Origin: SPCO01 sp964427285
GTDB lineage: Bacteria > Chloroflexota > Limnocylindria > Limnocylindrales > CSP1-4
Length of the DNA stretch: 32,566 bases
Direction of reading: 5' to 3'
Assembly (NCBI GenBank): GCA_964427285.1
Contig: CAYRTS010000030.1
Location: forward strand, 1-32,566
The position numbers and the translations under genes were made by a program. Shown in pieces: positions 24,817 to 31,961 of this stretch; position 1 is the stretch's first letter, and every line of letters starts with the position of its first letter. The notes below the pieces were generated by a model. The model was not told the DNA's origin and made no database searches. It saw only the letters and a list, made by a program, of their open reading frames with translations.

Positions 24817-25674
24817 TCAACGCCGATACATGACCACGGCGCCGACGCAGCCGGGGCCCAGGTGCGGACCGACCGAGGCGCCGACGAGCGCGATTGGAAC
24901 GTCCTTCACGGTCGGGCCACCAGGAATTCGGGCCAGCAGTTCCTCCCGGAACACCTCGATATCCGGACTCAGGGTGTGCAGGACGACGAGCCGTTCAATC
25001 GGCCGCTGGACGATCATGTCGATGAGTCGTTCGCGCGCCTTGGAGCGGGTCCGGACCTTGTCGCCCGTTGCAACCACGCCGTCTTTCACGACGATGATCG
25101 GCTTGAGCGACAGGAGCGTGCCGATCGCCGCCTGCGCGCCGCTGATCCGTCCACCCTTCTTGAGGTACTCGAGTGTTTCGAGGACGAGGTAGCTGACCGT
25201 GTCGCCGGCGCGGGTTTCGAGCGTCTCGGCGATCTCCGCCGCCGACCTGCCCTCCGCGGCGAGTTCGACCCCGAGCTGGGCCAAAACGCCCTCCGCCATC
25301 GACGCGTTCTGCGAATCGACCAGGTGGATCTCACGATCTGGGAGCATGTCGCGGGCGATCTTCGCGCTCTTGAGCGTGCCGGACAGCGTCCCGGCAACGT
25401 GGATCGACACGATGGCCTCCGCTCCCGCAGCGAAGGCGGCCTCATACGCCTGCTTGAAGTCACCGGGCGACGACGCGGCGGTCGTTGGGAATGGGGCGTC
25501 CGGGGCCGTCATCCGCGTCCAGAACTCAGCGGTGGACAGGTCAACGCCGGCCTTGAAGGTCTCCTTGCCAAACGTGACCACCAGCGGAACGATTCCGATC
25601 CCGGCGGCCGCCGCAATGGCGGGGTCCAGGTCGGATGCGGAATCGGTGAAGATCGCGACGCGGGTCAAGTGCAT
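24817..25674 (-). CDS. DegV family fatty-acid-binding protein
   Basis: A 285-residue DegV protein. Members bind a single fatty acid, and some (FakB) hand it to a fatty acid kinase. The N-terminal IFTDSASDLDPAIAAAAGIGIVPL, TTAASSPGDFKQAYEAA, IHVAGTLSGTLKSAKIA, and VDSQNASMAEGVLA are the family's lipid- and phosphate-proximal motifs; SYLVLETLEYLKKGGRISG is also diagnostic. The annotated ATG (25674) has GAGGAGGAG right against it, so the TTG two codons later (TTG ACC CGC), better spaced from the Shine-Dalgarno, may be the true start. A fakA-like kinase is not in the window. Confidence 0.94.
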   Translation of the reverse strand: MHLTRVAIFTDSASDLDPAIAAAAGIGIVPLVVTFGKETFKAGVDLSTAEFWTRMTAPDAPFPTTAASSPGDFKQAYEAAFAAGAEAIVSIHVAGTLSGTLKSAKIARDMLPDREIHLVDSQNASMAEGVLAQLGVELAAEGRSAAEIAETLETRAGDTVSYLVLETLEYLKKGGRISGAQAAIGTLLSLKPIIVVKDGVVATGDKVRTRSKARERLIDMIVQRPIERLVVLHTLSPDIEVFREELLARIPGGPTVKDVPIALVGASVGPHLGPGCVGAVVMYRR

Positions 25675-25722
25675 CTCCTCCTCAGGGATCGTCCGGGACG
25701 AAGCGCGCGGATGGTGGGGGAA

Positions 25723-25728
25723 TGATAC
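25723..25728 (-). promoter_or_regulatory. -10-like element for degV
   Basis: Minus strand TATCAT (25728-25723), about 49 bases upstream of the degV start. No clear -35 is visible. The same 94-base gap also carries the divergent -10-like element of the MFS gene. Confidence 0.35.
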
Positions 25729-25756
25729 GGGCCGCGTCCAGCGTCGCGCGAGCCGC

Positions 25757-25762
25757 TACGCT
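25757..25762 (+). promoter_or_regulatory. -10-like element abutting the MFS gene start
   Basis: TACGCT at 25757-25762, six bases before the GTG start of the MFS transporter at 25769. No ribosome binding site fits between, so a leaderless transcript is possible. No clear -35. Confidence 0.3.
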
Positions 25763-25768
25763 TCGCCC

Positions 25769-27064
25769 GTGGATCGATCGCTCGTTGGCGTCCTCGCCGG
25801 CACCTTTACGCTGCGCTTCAGCACCGGTCTCACCGGGGCGATGCTCGCGGTCTACCTGGCCAAGCTACCTGAGCACGGCGGGGTGGCTGTCAGCGCGACC
25901 ACGCTGGCGTTGCTCCATGCCTCGTTTTACGGCGCGGAGCTGGTGCTGTCACCGCTGTTCGGGCTGATCTCGGATCGCCTTGGACATCACCGGGTGATGC
26001 TGTTCGGCCCGGCGTTCGGTGCGGTGGCCGTGGTCCTGACCGGGCTGACGACCAATCTCGCCCTCCTCGGCGGGACCCGGCTGCTGGAGGGTGCGTCCAC
26101 TGCGGCGAGCGTGCCGTCCATCCTGGGCTACATCGCGGCCGTCACCGCCGGCAACGAACTGCTGCGCGGCAAGGCGGCGGCCCGCTTCGAGGGCGTGACG
26201 CTGGCTGGGATCGGGGCCGCCTTTGCCGTCGCGCCGCTCCTCTTTTCCCTCCTGGGCCCGGCGGCCTTCTTTGTCAATGCGGGATTCTACGGCGTCTCCT
26301 ATGTGATCTACCGCTTCGGTGTCGAGGATCACGATGCCGAAGGGCGGGCGGCCGTGCGGGCATCAGGCCCGCGGATCGACTTCGGGCGCTACGCCACCCT
26401 GCTGCGGACCTCGCACGTCTGGCTCCTGGCGCCCACCTGGATCGCCGTCAACGCTTCGATCGGGCTCTGGTTCAGCCAGTCGATCTTCCAGTTTTCGAAG
26501 GTCGACCCGCGGTTCCCGGACCAGATCCTGCTCGGGGGCTTCAGCCCGGTCGCGATCTCGCTGGCCGCGCTGGTCATCGGGATCGTGTTTGCCGCGGGCC
26601 TGCTCTACTGGGGCAATCGGTTCGCGAAGCTGCGCCGGACCACGATCATCCTGTACGGCATCCTGGGTGGCGGCGTCCTGGTGGCCGGCGGGCTGGCCAT
26701 CAACCACGCTGGCGGCTTGTCGCCCATCGTGCCGGTCGTGGGAATCGGCGCCGCTCTGTTCGGACTGTTTGTGATGGCCGGGGCAACACCGGCAGCGCTG
26801 GGCCTGCTCGCCGATATCTCGGAGCGCTTCCCGTCGGATCGTGGCGCGATCATGGGCCTGTATGGCGTCTTCCTGGCGGTCGGGCAGATCTGCGGCGCGT
26901 TGATCGGCGGGATCGCCGCGGACCTGCGCGGCATTGACGGCCTGCTGACGGCCACGATGGCCCTGCTCCTCGTTGCGCTCCTGCCGCTGGCGCAGCTGCG
27001 CCGCCATGAGCACTACGTGGGCGGCCCGTCCGCGCCGGCCGTGCTGGACGGCGAGGAATCATGA
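25769..27064 (+). CDS. Major facilitator superfamily transporter
   Basis: A 431-residue MFS transporter with 12 hydrophobic segments. The loop between helices 2 and 3 reads GLISDRLGHHRVMLFGP, the MFS motif A (GxxxDRxGxRR). RLLEGASTAASVPSILGYIA matches the helix 4 signature and the second half ends with FLAVGQICGALIGGIAADL. The GTG at 25769 places helix 1 directly after a short N-terminus; the open frame upstream overlaps degV and is rejected. Its stop overlaps the ggt start (ATGA), so the transporter and the peptidase are co-expressed, suggesting uptake or export of a gamma-glutamyl compound. The substrate cannot be read. Confidence 0.9.
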   Translation: MDRSLVGVLAGTFTLRFSTGLTGAMLAVYLAKLPEHGGVAVSATTLALLHASFYGAELVLSPLFGLISDRLGHHRVMLFGPAFGAVAVVLTGLTTNLALLGGTRLLEGASTAASVPSILGYIAAVTAGNELLRGKAAARFEGVTLAGIGAAFAVAPLLFSLLGPAAFFVNAGFYGVSYVIYRFGVEDHDAEGRAAVRASGPRIDFGRYATLLRTSHVWLLAPTWIAVNASIGLWFSQSIFQFSKVDPRFPDQILLGGFSPVAISLAALVIGIVFAAGLLYWGNRFAKLRRTTIILYGILGGGVLVAGGLAINHAGGLSPIVPVVGIGAALFGLFVMAGATPAALGLLADISERFPSDRGAIMGLYGVFLAVGQICGALIGGIAADLRGIDGLLTATMALLLVALLPLAQLRRHEHYVGGPSAPAVLDGEES

Positions 27065-28731
27065 ACGAGGGCCGGCCGTGGGTGCCCGTTCCCCTCGTGC
27101 GCGGGGCCCGTGGCGCAGTCGTCGCGCCGCACCACCTCGCCAGCGCGGCCGGAGCCTCGATCCTCCGCGCCGGGGGATCGGCGGTGGATGCCGCTATCGC
27201 GACCAATGCGGTCCTCGCGGTGGTAAAGCCGAGCAGTTGCGGGATCGGCGGGGACGCGTTCTGGCTGATCTGGGACGCGGACGCCGGACGCCAGTTCGCG
27301 CTCAACGGCTCGGGGCGGGCGCCCGCCGGGGCGGATGCCGTGGCACTACGGGCCGCCGGACTGGCCGCCATCCCGTCGCACGGCCCGCTGGCGATCACCG
27401 TCCCCGGTTCCGTCAGGTCCTGGGGCGACGCTCACGCACGATTCGGGCGCCTGTCGCGCGACGCCATCCTGGCCCCGGCAACCGAATTGGCCCGCGATGG
27501 GTTCCCGGCGTGGGACGGGTTCATCGAGGCAGTCGAACGGACGGCGCCGCTCGTGGCCGAGGCGCTCGGCCCGGATGCTGGGTTCTTCCGGGTCTATCGG
27601 CCGCACGGGCGTGCTTGGCGGCCAGGCGAACGGGTTCGACTAGCGGCCCTGGCGACCACGCTGGAAGCCCTCGCCCGGGATGGATTCGATGGTTTCTACC
27701 ACGGCGACATCGCGGAGCGCCAAGCGCGCGCGCTCGCGGCGGCCGGGTCGCCCATCCTGGCCTCCGATCTCGCCTCGCACACTTCCACCTGGGGCGAACC
27801 CATCTCGATCGACTACCGCGGCGTCCGGGTGACCACCCATCCCCCGAACAGCTCGGGGCTCGTCGCCCTGGAGCTGCTGGCCATCCTCGCCCAGTTCGAG
27901 GCACCGTCGGCAGCGTCGTTCGGGCCCGATGGCGTCACCGATCCCGCCTGGATCCACCTGGGCATCGAGGCGGCGAAACTCGCCATGGCCGACCGTGATG
28001 CCCACCTGACCGATCCCGCCTTCCGCGAGGTCCCGGTCCAACGACTGCTGGATCCGGCCTACGCGCAGTCACTGGCAGCCCGGATTGATCCGCGCCGGGC
28101 CGCGCGGCCACCCGCGACCTCGAACCCGCCGGGTGGCGGGACGATCTACCTCGCCACCGCCGATGCGCAGGGCAATGCCGTCAGCCTGATCGAATCCAAC
28201 TACATGGGCTTCGGCTCCGGCGTCGTGGACCCCGATACCGGCGTCCATTACCAGAACCGCGGCAGCTACTTCAGCCTGGACCCCACGCATCCCAACGTCC
28301 TGGAGCCCGGCAAACGGACGCTACACACCCTGCTGCCGGGGATGCTCTTTCGGGCCGGACGGCCCGAACCGTGGGTGGTGGCCGGGTCCATGGGCGGCGA
28401 TGCCCAGCCGCAGATCCATGCCCAACTCGTGTCCGCCCTGGTCGACGGGGGCGTGGACATCCGGACGACTGTCTCTGCGCCGCGCTGGTACGTGGAGCCG
28501 GCCGGGCACTTCGCGCCCCCGGTTGAGGTGCGGCTTGAATCCCGCCACCGCGACGGCATCGCCGAGGCGCTCACGACGTTGGGCCATCCAGTCACGCATG
28601 CCGAGGCGTTCGATTCCAACCTGGGGCACGAGCACGCGATCGAGTTCGTCGACGGCGGCCCCGGGGCGGCGGGCGGCTCCCTCGCGGCCGCGACCGATCC
28701 GCGCAGCGCCGGGCTGCCGGCGGTCCTGTGA
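27061..28731 (+). CDS. Gamma-glutamyltranspeptidase family protein, apparently cytoplasmic
   Basis: A 556-residue gamma-glutamyltranspeptidase family hydrolase. The large-subunit part has VVAPHHLASAAGASILRAGGSAVDAAIA and SCGIGGDAFWLIWD. The autoprocessing site is PPGGGTIYLATADAQGNAVS, where the Thr after GGG would be the nucleophile of the small subunit. Downstream are SNYMGFGSGVV, NRGSYFSLDP and VVAGSMGGDAQPQ. There is no signal peptide, so it is probably cytoplasmic, like B. subtilis YwrD-type members; the substrate may be a gamma-glutamyl peptide or amide. It is coupled to the MFS gene by a four-base overlap. Confidence 0.92.
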   Translation: MNEGRPWVPVPLVRGARGAVVAPHHLASAAGASILRAGGSAVDAAIATNAVLAVVKPSSCGIGGDAFWLIWDADAGRQFALNGSGRAPAGADAVALRAAGLAAIPSHGPLAITVPGSVRSWGDAHARFGRLSRDAILAPATELARDGFPAWDGFIEAVERTAPLVAEALGPDAGFFRVYRPHGRAWRPGERVRLAALATTLEALARDGFDGFYHGDIAERQARALAAAGSPILASDLASHTSTWGEPISIDYRGVRVTTHPPNSSGLVALELLAILAQFEAPSAASFGPDGVTDPAWIHLGIEAAKLAMADRDAHLTDPAFREVPVQRLLDPAYAQSLAARIDPRRAARPPATSNPPGGGTIYLATADAQGNAVSLIESNYMGFGSGVVDPDTGVHYQNRGSYFSLDPTHPNVLEPGKRTLHTLLPGMLFRAGRPEPWVVAGSMGGDAQPQIHAQLVSALVDGGVDIRTTVSAPRWYVEPAGHFAPPVEVRLESRHRDGIAEALTTLGHPVTHAEAFDSNLGHEHAIEFVDGGPGAAGGSLAAATDPRSAGLPAVL

Positions 28732-28810
28732 AGCCGCGCGATGTCGGCGCCGCGCGGAGCCGTGGGATGCCATGCGATACTCGACGTCCAACCGCGACCA
28801 GGGAGAGCCC

Positions 28811-29083
28811 GTGACCTCCAACGTCGGCCAGAGCTATCCGTATACCTCCGAGTCCGAGACCGATCGCGCCAGCCGGATCGCCGCCCTCGTCGCGGACAAG
28901 GCGGATCTCGCGGGCAAGCTCGCGGCGGAGACGACCCCACTCGATGTGAACGAGCGATGGTGGGTCTGGAAGTGCCCGACCAGGAGTTGCCCGGGGCTGC
29001 TCCACGTGGCGGGCTATGCGATCGACACCCATGCGGTTTACGTCGTCTGCGACGGCTCGTGCGGCAAGACCTTCCTGCGCTGA
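28811..29083 (+). CDS. Small Cys4 protein of unknown function
   Basis: A 90-residue protein starting at GTG 28811, five bases after AGGGAG. The first 55 residues are acidic and helical; the C-terminal part has two Cys pairs, KCPTRSCPG and VCDGSCGKTF, about 30 residues apart, resembling a zinc ribbon. Between them is LLHVAGYAIDTHAVYVV. It has no recognised family. It follows ggt by 79 bases, with GATACT at about 28773 as a possible -10, so it may have its own promoter. Confidence 0.7.
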   Translation: MTSNVGQSYPYTSESETDRASRIAALVADKADLAGKLAAETTPLDVNERWWVWKCPTRSCPGLLHVAGYAIDTHAVYVVCDGSCGKTFLR

Positions 29084-29146
29084 CCTCACGAATCTGACCC
29101 TCGCCACGGCAGGCCGCGGCACTTGGTCACGCGGCTGGGCGCGCCT

Positions 29147-29983
29147 GTGACGGGTCAAGCCGCGCTCAGCGCCAGTCGTCGACGTCTTGCGATCGAAGCC
29201 CTGGCGATCGGCAGCTCCGCGGTCGCGTTCGGATTCGTCTACGGCCTGGCCGCCCGCGAAGCCGGATTCTCGGTGGTCGAGGCCGCCGCGATGAGCGTCT
29301 TCGCATTCGCCGGCGCCGCCCAGTTCGCGGCCGTCGGCTACGTCGCGGGCGGACTCGCGTGGCCGGGGATCCTCCTGCTGACGGCACTGCTCAACGCCCG
29401 CCATCTGCTCTATTCGGCGGCACTGGCGCCGTGGCTGCGGACCACGCCTCGACCGCGGCGAGCCCTGATGGCGCACCTCCTGACCGATGAATCCTTCGCG
29501 CTCACGATCGCCCACTTCGAGCGGCTCGGCCGATCCGACGAGCGCGGTTACTGGATCGCCGCGATCGGCTCGACGTTCATCCCGTGGAACCTCGCGACGA
29601 TCGCCGGCGTGGCCGTCGGGGCGCAGATCCCCGATCCGGCCAGGTTCGGTCTCGACGTGGTCTTCCCCGCGGCCATGGCCGGGCTCGCGGTTGGGCTCGT
29701 CACGGGCCGGCGTGAGCTTGTTGCGGCGCTCGGCGGCGCGATCCTCGGTGTGGCAGCCGGTCTGCTTGCCGGTCCGGGGGTGGGTGTCGTCGTGGGGGGC
29801 CTGGGTGGGCCACTTCTTGGGATGGTCGTGCCTCGCGCCGCAGCGGACGATGTTGCGGCACTGGGGACGCGAGCCTCCGCCGAGCGATATGCCATGCCGG
29901 GCACGCATGTACTCGAGCCGATCGACCACGGCCCCAAGGACATGTCGGCGTCCCGAGCGGCGGACGAGGAGGCCCCGAGATGA
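29147..29983 (+). CDS. azlC: AzlC family branched-chain amino acid exporter subunit
   Basis: A 278-residue AzlC protein, the large subunit of a two-component exporter of branched-chain and related amino acids. FGFVYGLAAREAGFSVVEAAAMS, FAGAAQFAAVGYVAGG, LLLTALLNARHLLYSAAL and LTDESFALTIAHF are AzlC hallmarks; about seven hydrophobic segments follow. The GTG at 29147 is preferred over a TTG at 29123 because GTG starts are common here, but neither has a clear ribosome binding site. The C-terminal 60 residues are hydrophilic and longer than usual. It overlaps azlD by ATGA. Confidence 0.92.
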   Translation: MTGQAALSASRRRLAIEALAIGSSAVAFGFVYGLAAREAGFSVVEAAAMSVFAFAGAAQFAAVGYVAGGLAWPGILLLTALLNARHLLYSAALAPWLRTTPRPRRALMAHLLTDESFALTIAHFERLGRSDERGYWIAAIGSTFIPWNLATIAGVAVGAQIPDPARFGLDVVFPAAMAGLAVGLVTGRRELVAALGGAILGVAAGLLAGPGVGVVVGGLGGPLLGMVVPRAAADDVAALGTRASAERYAMPGTHVLEPIDHGPKDMSASRAADEEAPR

Positions 29984-30324
29984 GCATCGAGCTCGTCGGC
30001 CTGGCGCTGCTCATGGGCCTGGTCACCTATCCGTCGCGCGCCCTGCCCATGCTCATTCCCGGGATCGAGCGACTGCCGACGGTCGCCCTCGACTACCTTC
30101 GCCTGGTCGGTCCGGCCGTCCTCGCAAGCCTGGCAGCGGTCAATGTGATGGTGACCGCCTCGGACGGAGGCGCGCCCGTCTTCCACGTCGGCATCGAATG
30201 GGTGGCTGTCGTGGTTTGCGGCGCCCTCACCGCGTGGCGTCGCAACCTGCTCCTGGGGCTCATCGGCGCTGTCGCACTCGTGGCGGTGGCACGGGCAGCC
30301 GGTATTGCCGTCCTTCCCGTGTGA
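29980..30324 (+). CDS. azlD: AzlD family branched-chain amino acid transport protein
   Basis: A 114-residue AzlD, the small membrane partner of AzlC. Four hydrophobic segments are present; GLVTYPSRALPMLIPGIERLP matches the family's TYxxRxxP N-terminal signature, followed by LDYLRLVGPAVLASLAA. Length is typical (about 100-115). Its start overlaps the azlC stop, consistent with stoichiometric expression. Confidence 0.93.
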   Translation: MSIELVGLALLMGLVTYPSRALPMLIPGIERLPTVALDYLRLVGPAVLASLAAVNVMVTASDGGAPVFHVGIEWVAVVVCGALTAWRRNLLLGLIGAVALVAVARAAGIAVLPV

Positions 30325-30413
30325 TGGACATGGACCCGACGTCAACCCACCCGACGACGGGCTGGAGACCGACACGTCTAGGCTGGATTGTGGCGTTGTC
30401 GGTCGCCACTCGG

Positions 30414-30419
30414 TAGAAT
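30414..30419 (+). promoter_or_regulatory. -10-like element before the DUF433 gene
   Basis: TAGAAT at 30414-30419, in the 174-base gap after azlD; TTGTGG 20 bases upstream is a weak -35. The toxin-antitoxin-like pair would have about 70-75 bases of leader. Nothing else was recognised in this gap. Confidence 0.35.
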
Positions 30420-30498
30420 CCTGATCGGACTGCCGCGATAGGCATCCGATCGCACAGCCGCATTGCTGCGTTCGCGGTGCCGACCTCGAGGTAATGAG

Positions 30499-30717
30499 AT
30501 GCCAAAGAAGCTCATCACTCGCTCAAAGGACCGGGCTTGGGGGGCGCCGGTGTTCGCCGGCACGCGAGTCCCGGTCGCGTCGATGTTCGAGTACCTCGAG
30601 GCCGGCGACACGCTGGACGAATTCCTGCGCCAGTTCCCGACGGTAACCCGCGAGCAGGCGATTGGGGTCCTCGAGGCCGCGCGGCGACTGGCCACCGACG
30701 AGCCGATGCCTGCGTGA
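30499..30717 (+). CDS. DUF433 protein, putative antitoxin
   Basis: A 72-residue DUF433 protein: GAPVFAGTRVPVASMFEYLEAGDTLDEFLRQFP then VTREQAIGVLEAARR, the helix-turn-helix-like core of the family. DUF433 genes are commonly paired with DUF5615 PIN-like genes as predicted toxin-antitoxin systems, and the pairing is seen here with a GTGA overlap. The ATG at 30499 is chosen with GAGG eight bases upstream; a longer frame from 30463 starts before the ribosome binding site and is rejected. Confidence 0.9.
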   Translation: MPKKLITRSKDRAWGAPVFAGTRVPVASMFEYLEAGDTLDEFLRQFPTVTREQAIGVLEAARRLATDEPMPA

Positions 30718-31028
30718 AGGTGCTCCTTGACGAGATGCTGCCGGTCGGCCTCGCGACGCTCCTGCCGGATCATCACGTCACCACCGCCAAGGCGGCCGGA
30801 TTCGTCGGCCTCAAGAACGGCGAGCTGATCCGCCGGGCGACCGCCGACGGGTACGAGGTGCTCGTCACCGCGGATCGCAACCTGCCGGCCCAGCAGAACA
30901 TCCGCGCCAGCGGGATCGCCGTGATCCTCGTCCCGGGTAATCGACTGGTCGAGATTGCACGGAGGGTCGAGGTGATCCGATCGGCGCTTGAGGCGGCCAA
31001 GCCCGGGACCGTCTCTCGGGTCGGCTAG
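30714..31028 (+). CDS. DUF5615 PIN-like protein, putative toxin
   Basis: A 104-residue DUF5615 protein with a PIN-like nuclease fold. KVLLDEMLPVGLATLLPDHHV carries the first acidic cluster, and EVLVTADRNLPAQQNI the second (TADRNL is characteristic). The GTG start (30714-30716) overlaps the DUF433 stop, giving tight coupling. Toxin activity is inferred from family and arrangement. The frame after its TAG stays open for a further 39 codons (to 31148). Confidence 0.88.
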   Translation: MKVLLDEMLPVGLATLLPDHHVTTAKAAGFVGLKNGELIRRATADGYEVLVTADRNLPAQQNIRASGIAVILVPGNRLVEIARRVEVIRSALEAAKPGTVSRVG

Positions 31029-31148
31029 TTCCGGCGGCGGCTCGACCAGGAGCGCGAAGGCCAGATCCCCGTCCAGGCCGAGGCGGCCTATGTCGAACAG
31101 GTCCGGACTGATCCGGAGCCGGCGTCGCCGCGGAGCTTCATCCCCTGA
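31029..31148 (+). pseudogene. Possible coding remnant after the DUF5615 stop
   Basis: Directly after the TAG of the DUF5615 gene the same frame runs 39 codons to TGA (31146-31148). It has coding-like composition (FRRRLDQEREGQIPVQ, then acidic residues and RSFIP at the end). It has no start codon or ribosome binding site of its own. It could be the tail of another gene left by recombination, or chance in GC-rich DNA. Confidence 0.25.
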
Positions 31149-31229
31149 TGTCCGCCGTTCGCCTCGGGGTCGACCGCATCCGGTGCGAGGATACGCTCAC
31201 CATCCGCGCGCGACCACTTGACTTTTTCA

Positions 31230-31549
31230 TCCGTAGGCGTAGGTCTGGGCGTGCAGGTCGTCGCTGGAGGCGGCCAGCCGTCCCGCCGGATCGTAGGTGG
31301 CGCTGATCGCGCCGAGGCCGAGCCCGTCGGGGCAGTCTGGGCACTCACGTTGCCGAAGCCGTCGCGGCCGTAGGACCAGAAGGCCGACAGGCAGTTGCCG
31401 GCCGCGACCGAGACCGGCGGGCAGTAGCTGGTCAGCTCGCCGGCCGCGTTGTAGTTCGTGGTGGTCTTGAGGTTGGCCGGGCCAGGCAAGGGAGTCCCGC
31501 TCCAGCCGTGGTTCCTCGAAGTTCCACCTCTCGAAACCCGCGCACTCAT
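31230..31549 (-). pseudogene. Rhs/YD-repeat core fragment, frameshifted
   Basis: The minus strand encodes Rhs-like YD-repeat sequence in two frames. From 31549 the first frame reads TTTNYNAAGELTSYCPP and YGRDGFGNVSAQTAP. Around 31330-31345 the similarity moves to another frame (ISATYDPAGRLAASSDDLHA, QTYAYG) and ends at a stop near 31227. TYDPAGRLA is a classical Rhs repeat. The piece has neither the N-terminal wall domain nor an intact core. It directly follows the putative immunity gene (its open frame begins with an ATGA overlap at 31549-31546), so it is best read as a displaced remnant of an Rhs gene. Confidence 0.75.
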
Positions 31550-31884
31550 CCGATCGCGAGAACGGTGGCATACCCAATTCGGTGGGTTCCCTCTGCGAGC
31601 GAGAAATGCGATCCAACGCTAAGAAGCGACATGACCAGATCTGAGACACGACCGTCAAACAACAGGCGCCCTTCGCCAGATCGCCCTGACGGCAGTTCAC
31701 CGTGCATCTCGACTTCACAAAGTCCAATTGTGACCTCGTTGCCGATCGAGTTCCGTATCAGGCACAGCGGCCGATAACCGCTCTGTATCTGGCGTGTTCG
31801 ACCGCCTTGGTCGGCGGCCAAGAGGTCGATTTGGACGGTAAGCACTAACCCGATATGACGCTCTCGCATCTGCCTATCAGTCAT
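31546..31884 (-). CDS. EF-Tu domain III-like protein, putative immunity protein
   Basis: A 112-residue protein resembling the C-terminal beta-barrel (domain III) of elongation factor Tu. LLAADQGGRTRQIQSGYRPL matches EF-Tu's EGGRxxPxxxxYRP, and GSHFSLAEGTHRIGYATVL matches GxxFxIREGGRTVGxGVV. There is no GTPase domain. Small proteins of this type exist in many bacteria without a known role. Here the ATG (31884-31882) overlaps the TGA that ends the full toxin frame, as an immunity gene typically does. The immunity role is inferred from position; binding the toxin or mimicking an EF-Tu target are both possible. Confidence 0.75.
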   Translation of the reverse strand: MTDRQMRERHIGLVLTVQIDLLAADQGGRTRQIQSGYRPLCLIRNSIGNEVTIGLCEVEMHGELPSGRSGEGRLLFDGRVSDLVMSLLSVGSHFSLAEGTHRIGYATVLAIG

Positions 31885-31961
31885 TCGAACTTCACCGGGC
31901 CGTGGGGGAACAGCTGACTGGGGACGAAGTAGAAGCTGCCCTCACCGGCGGCGTACGCCGG

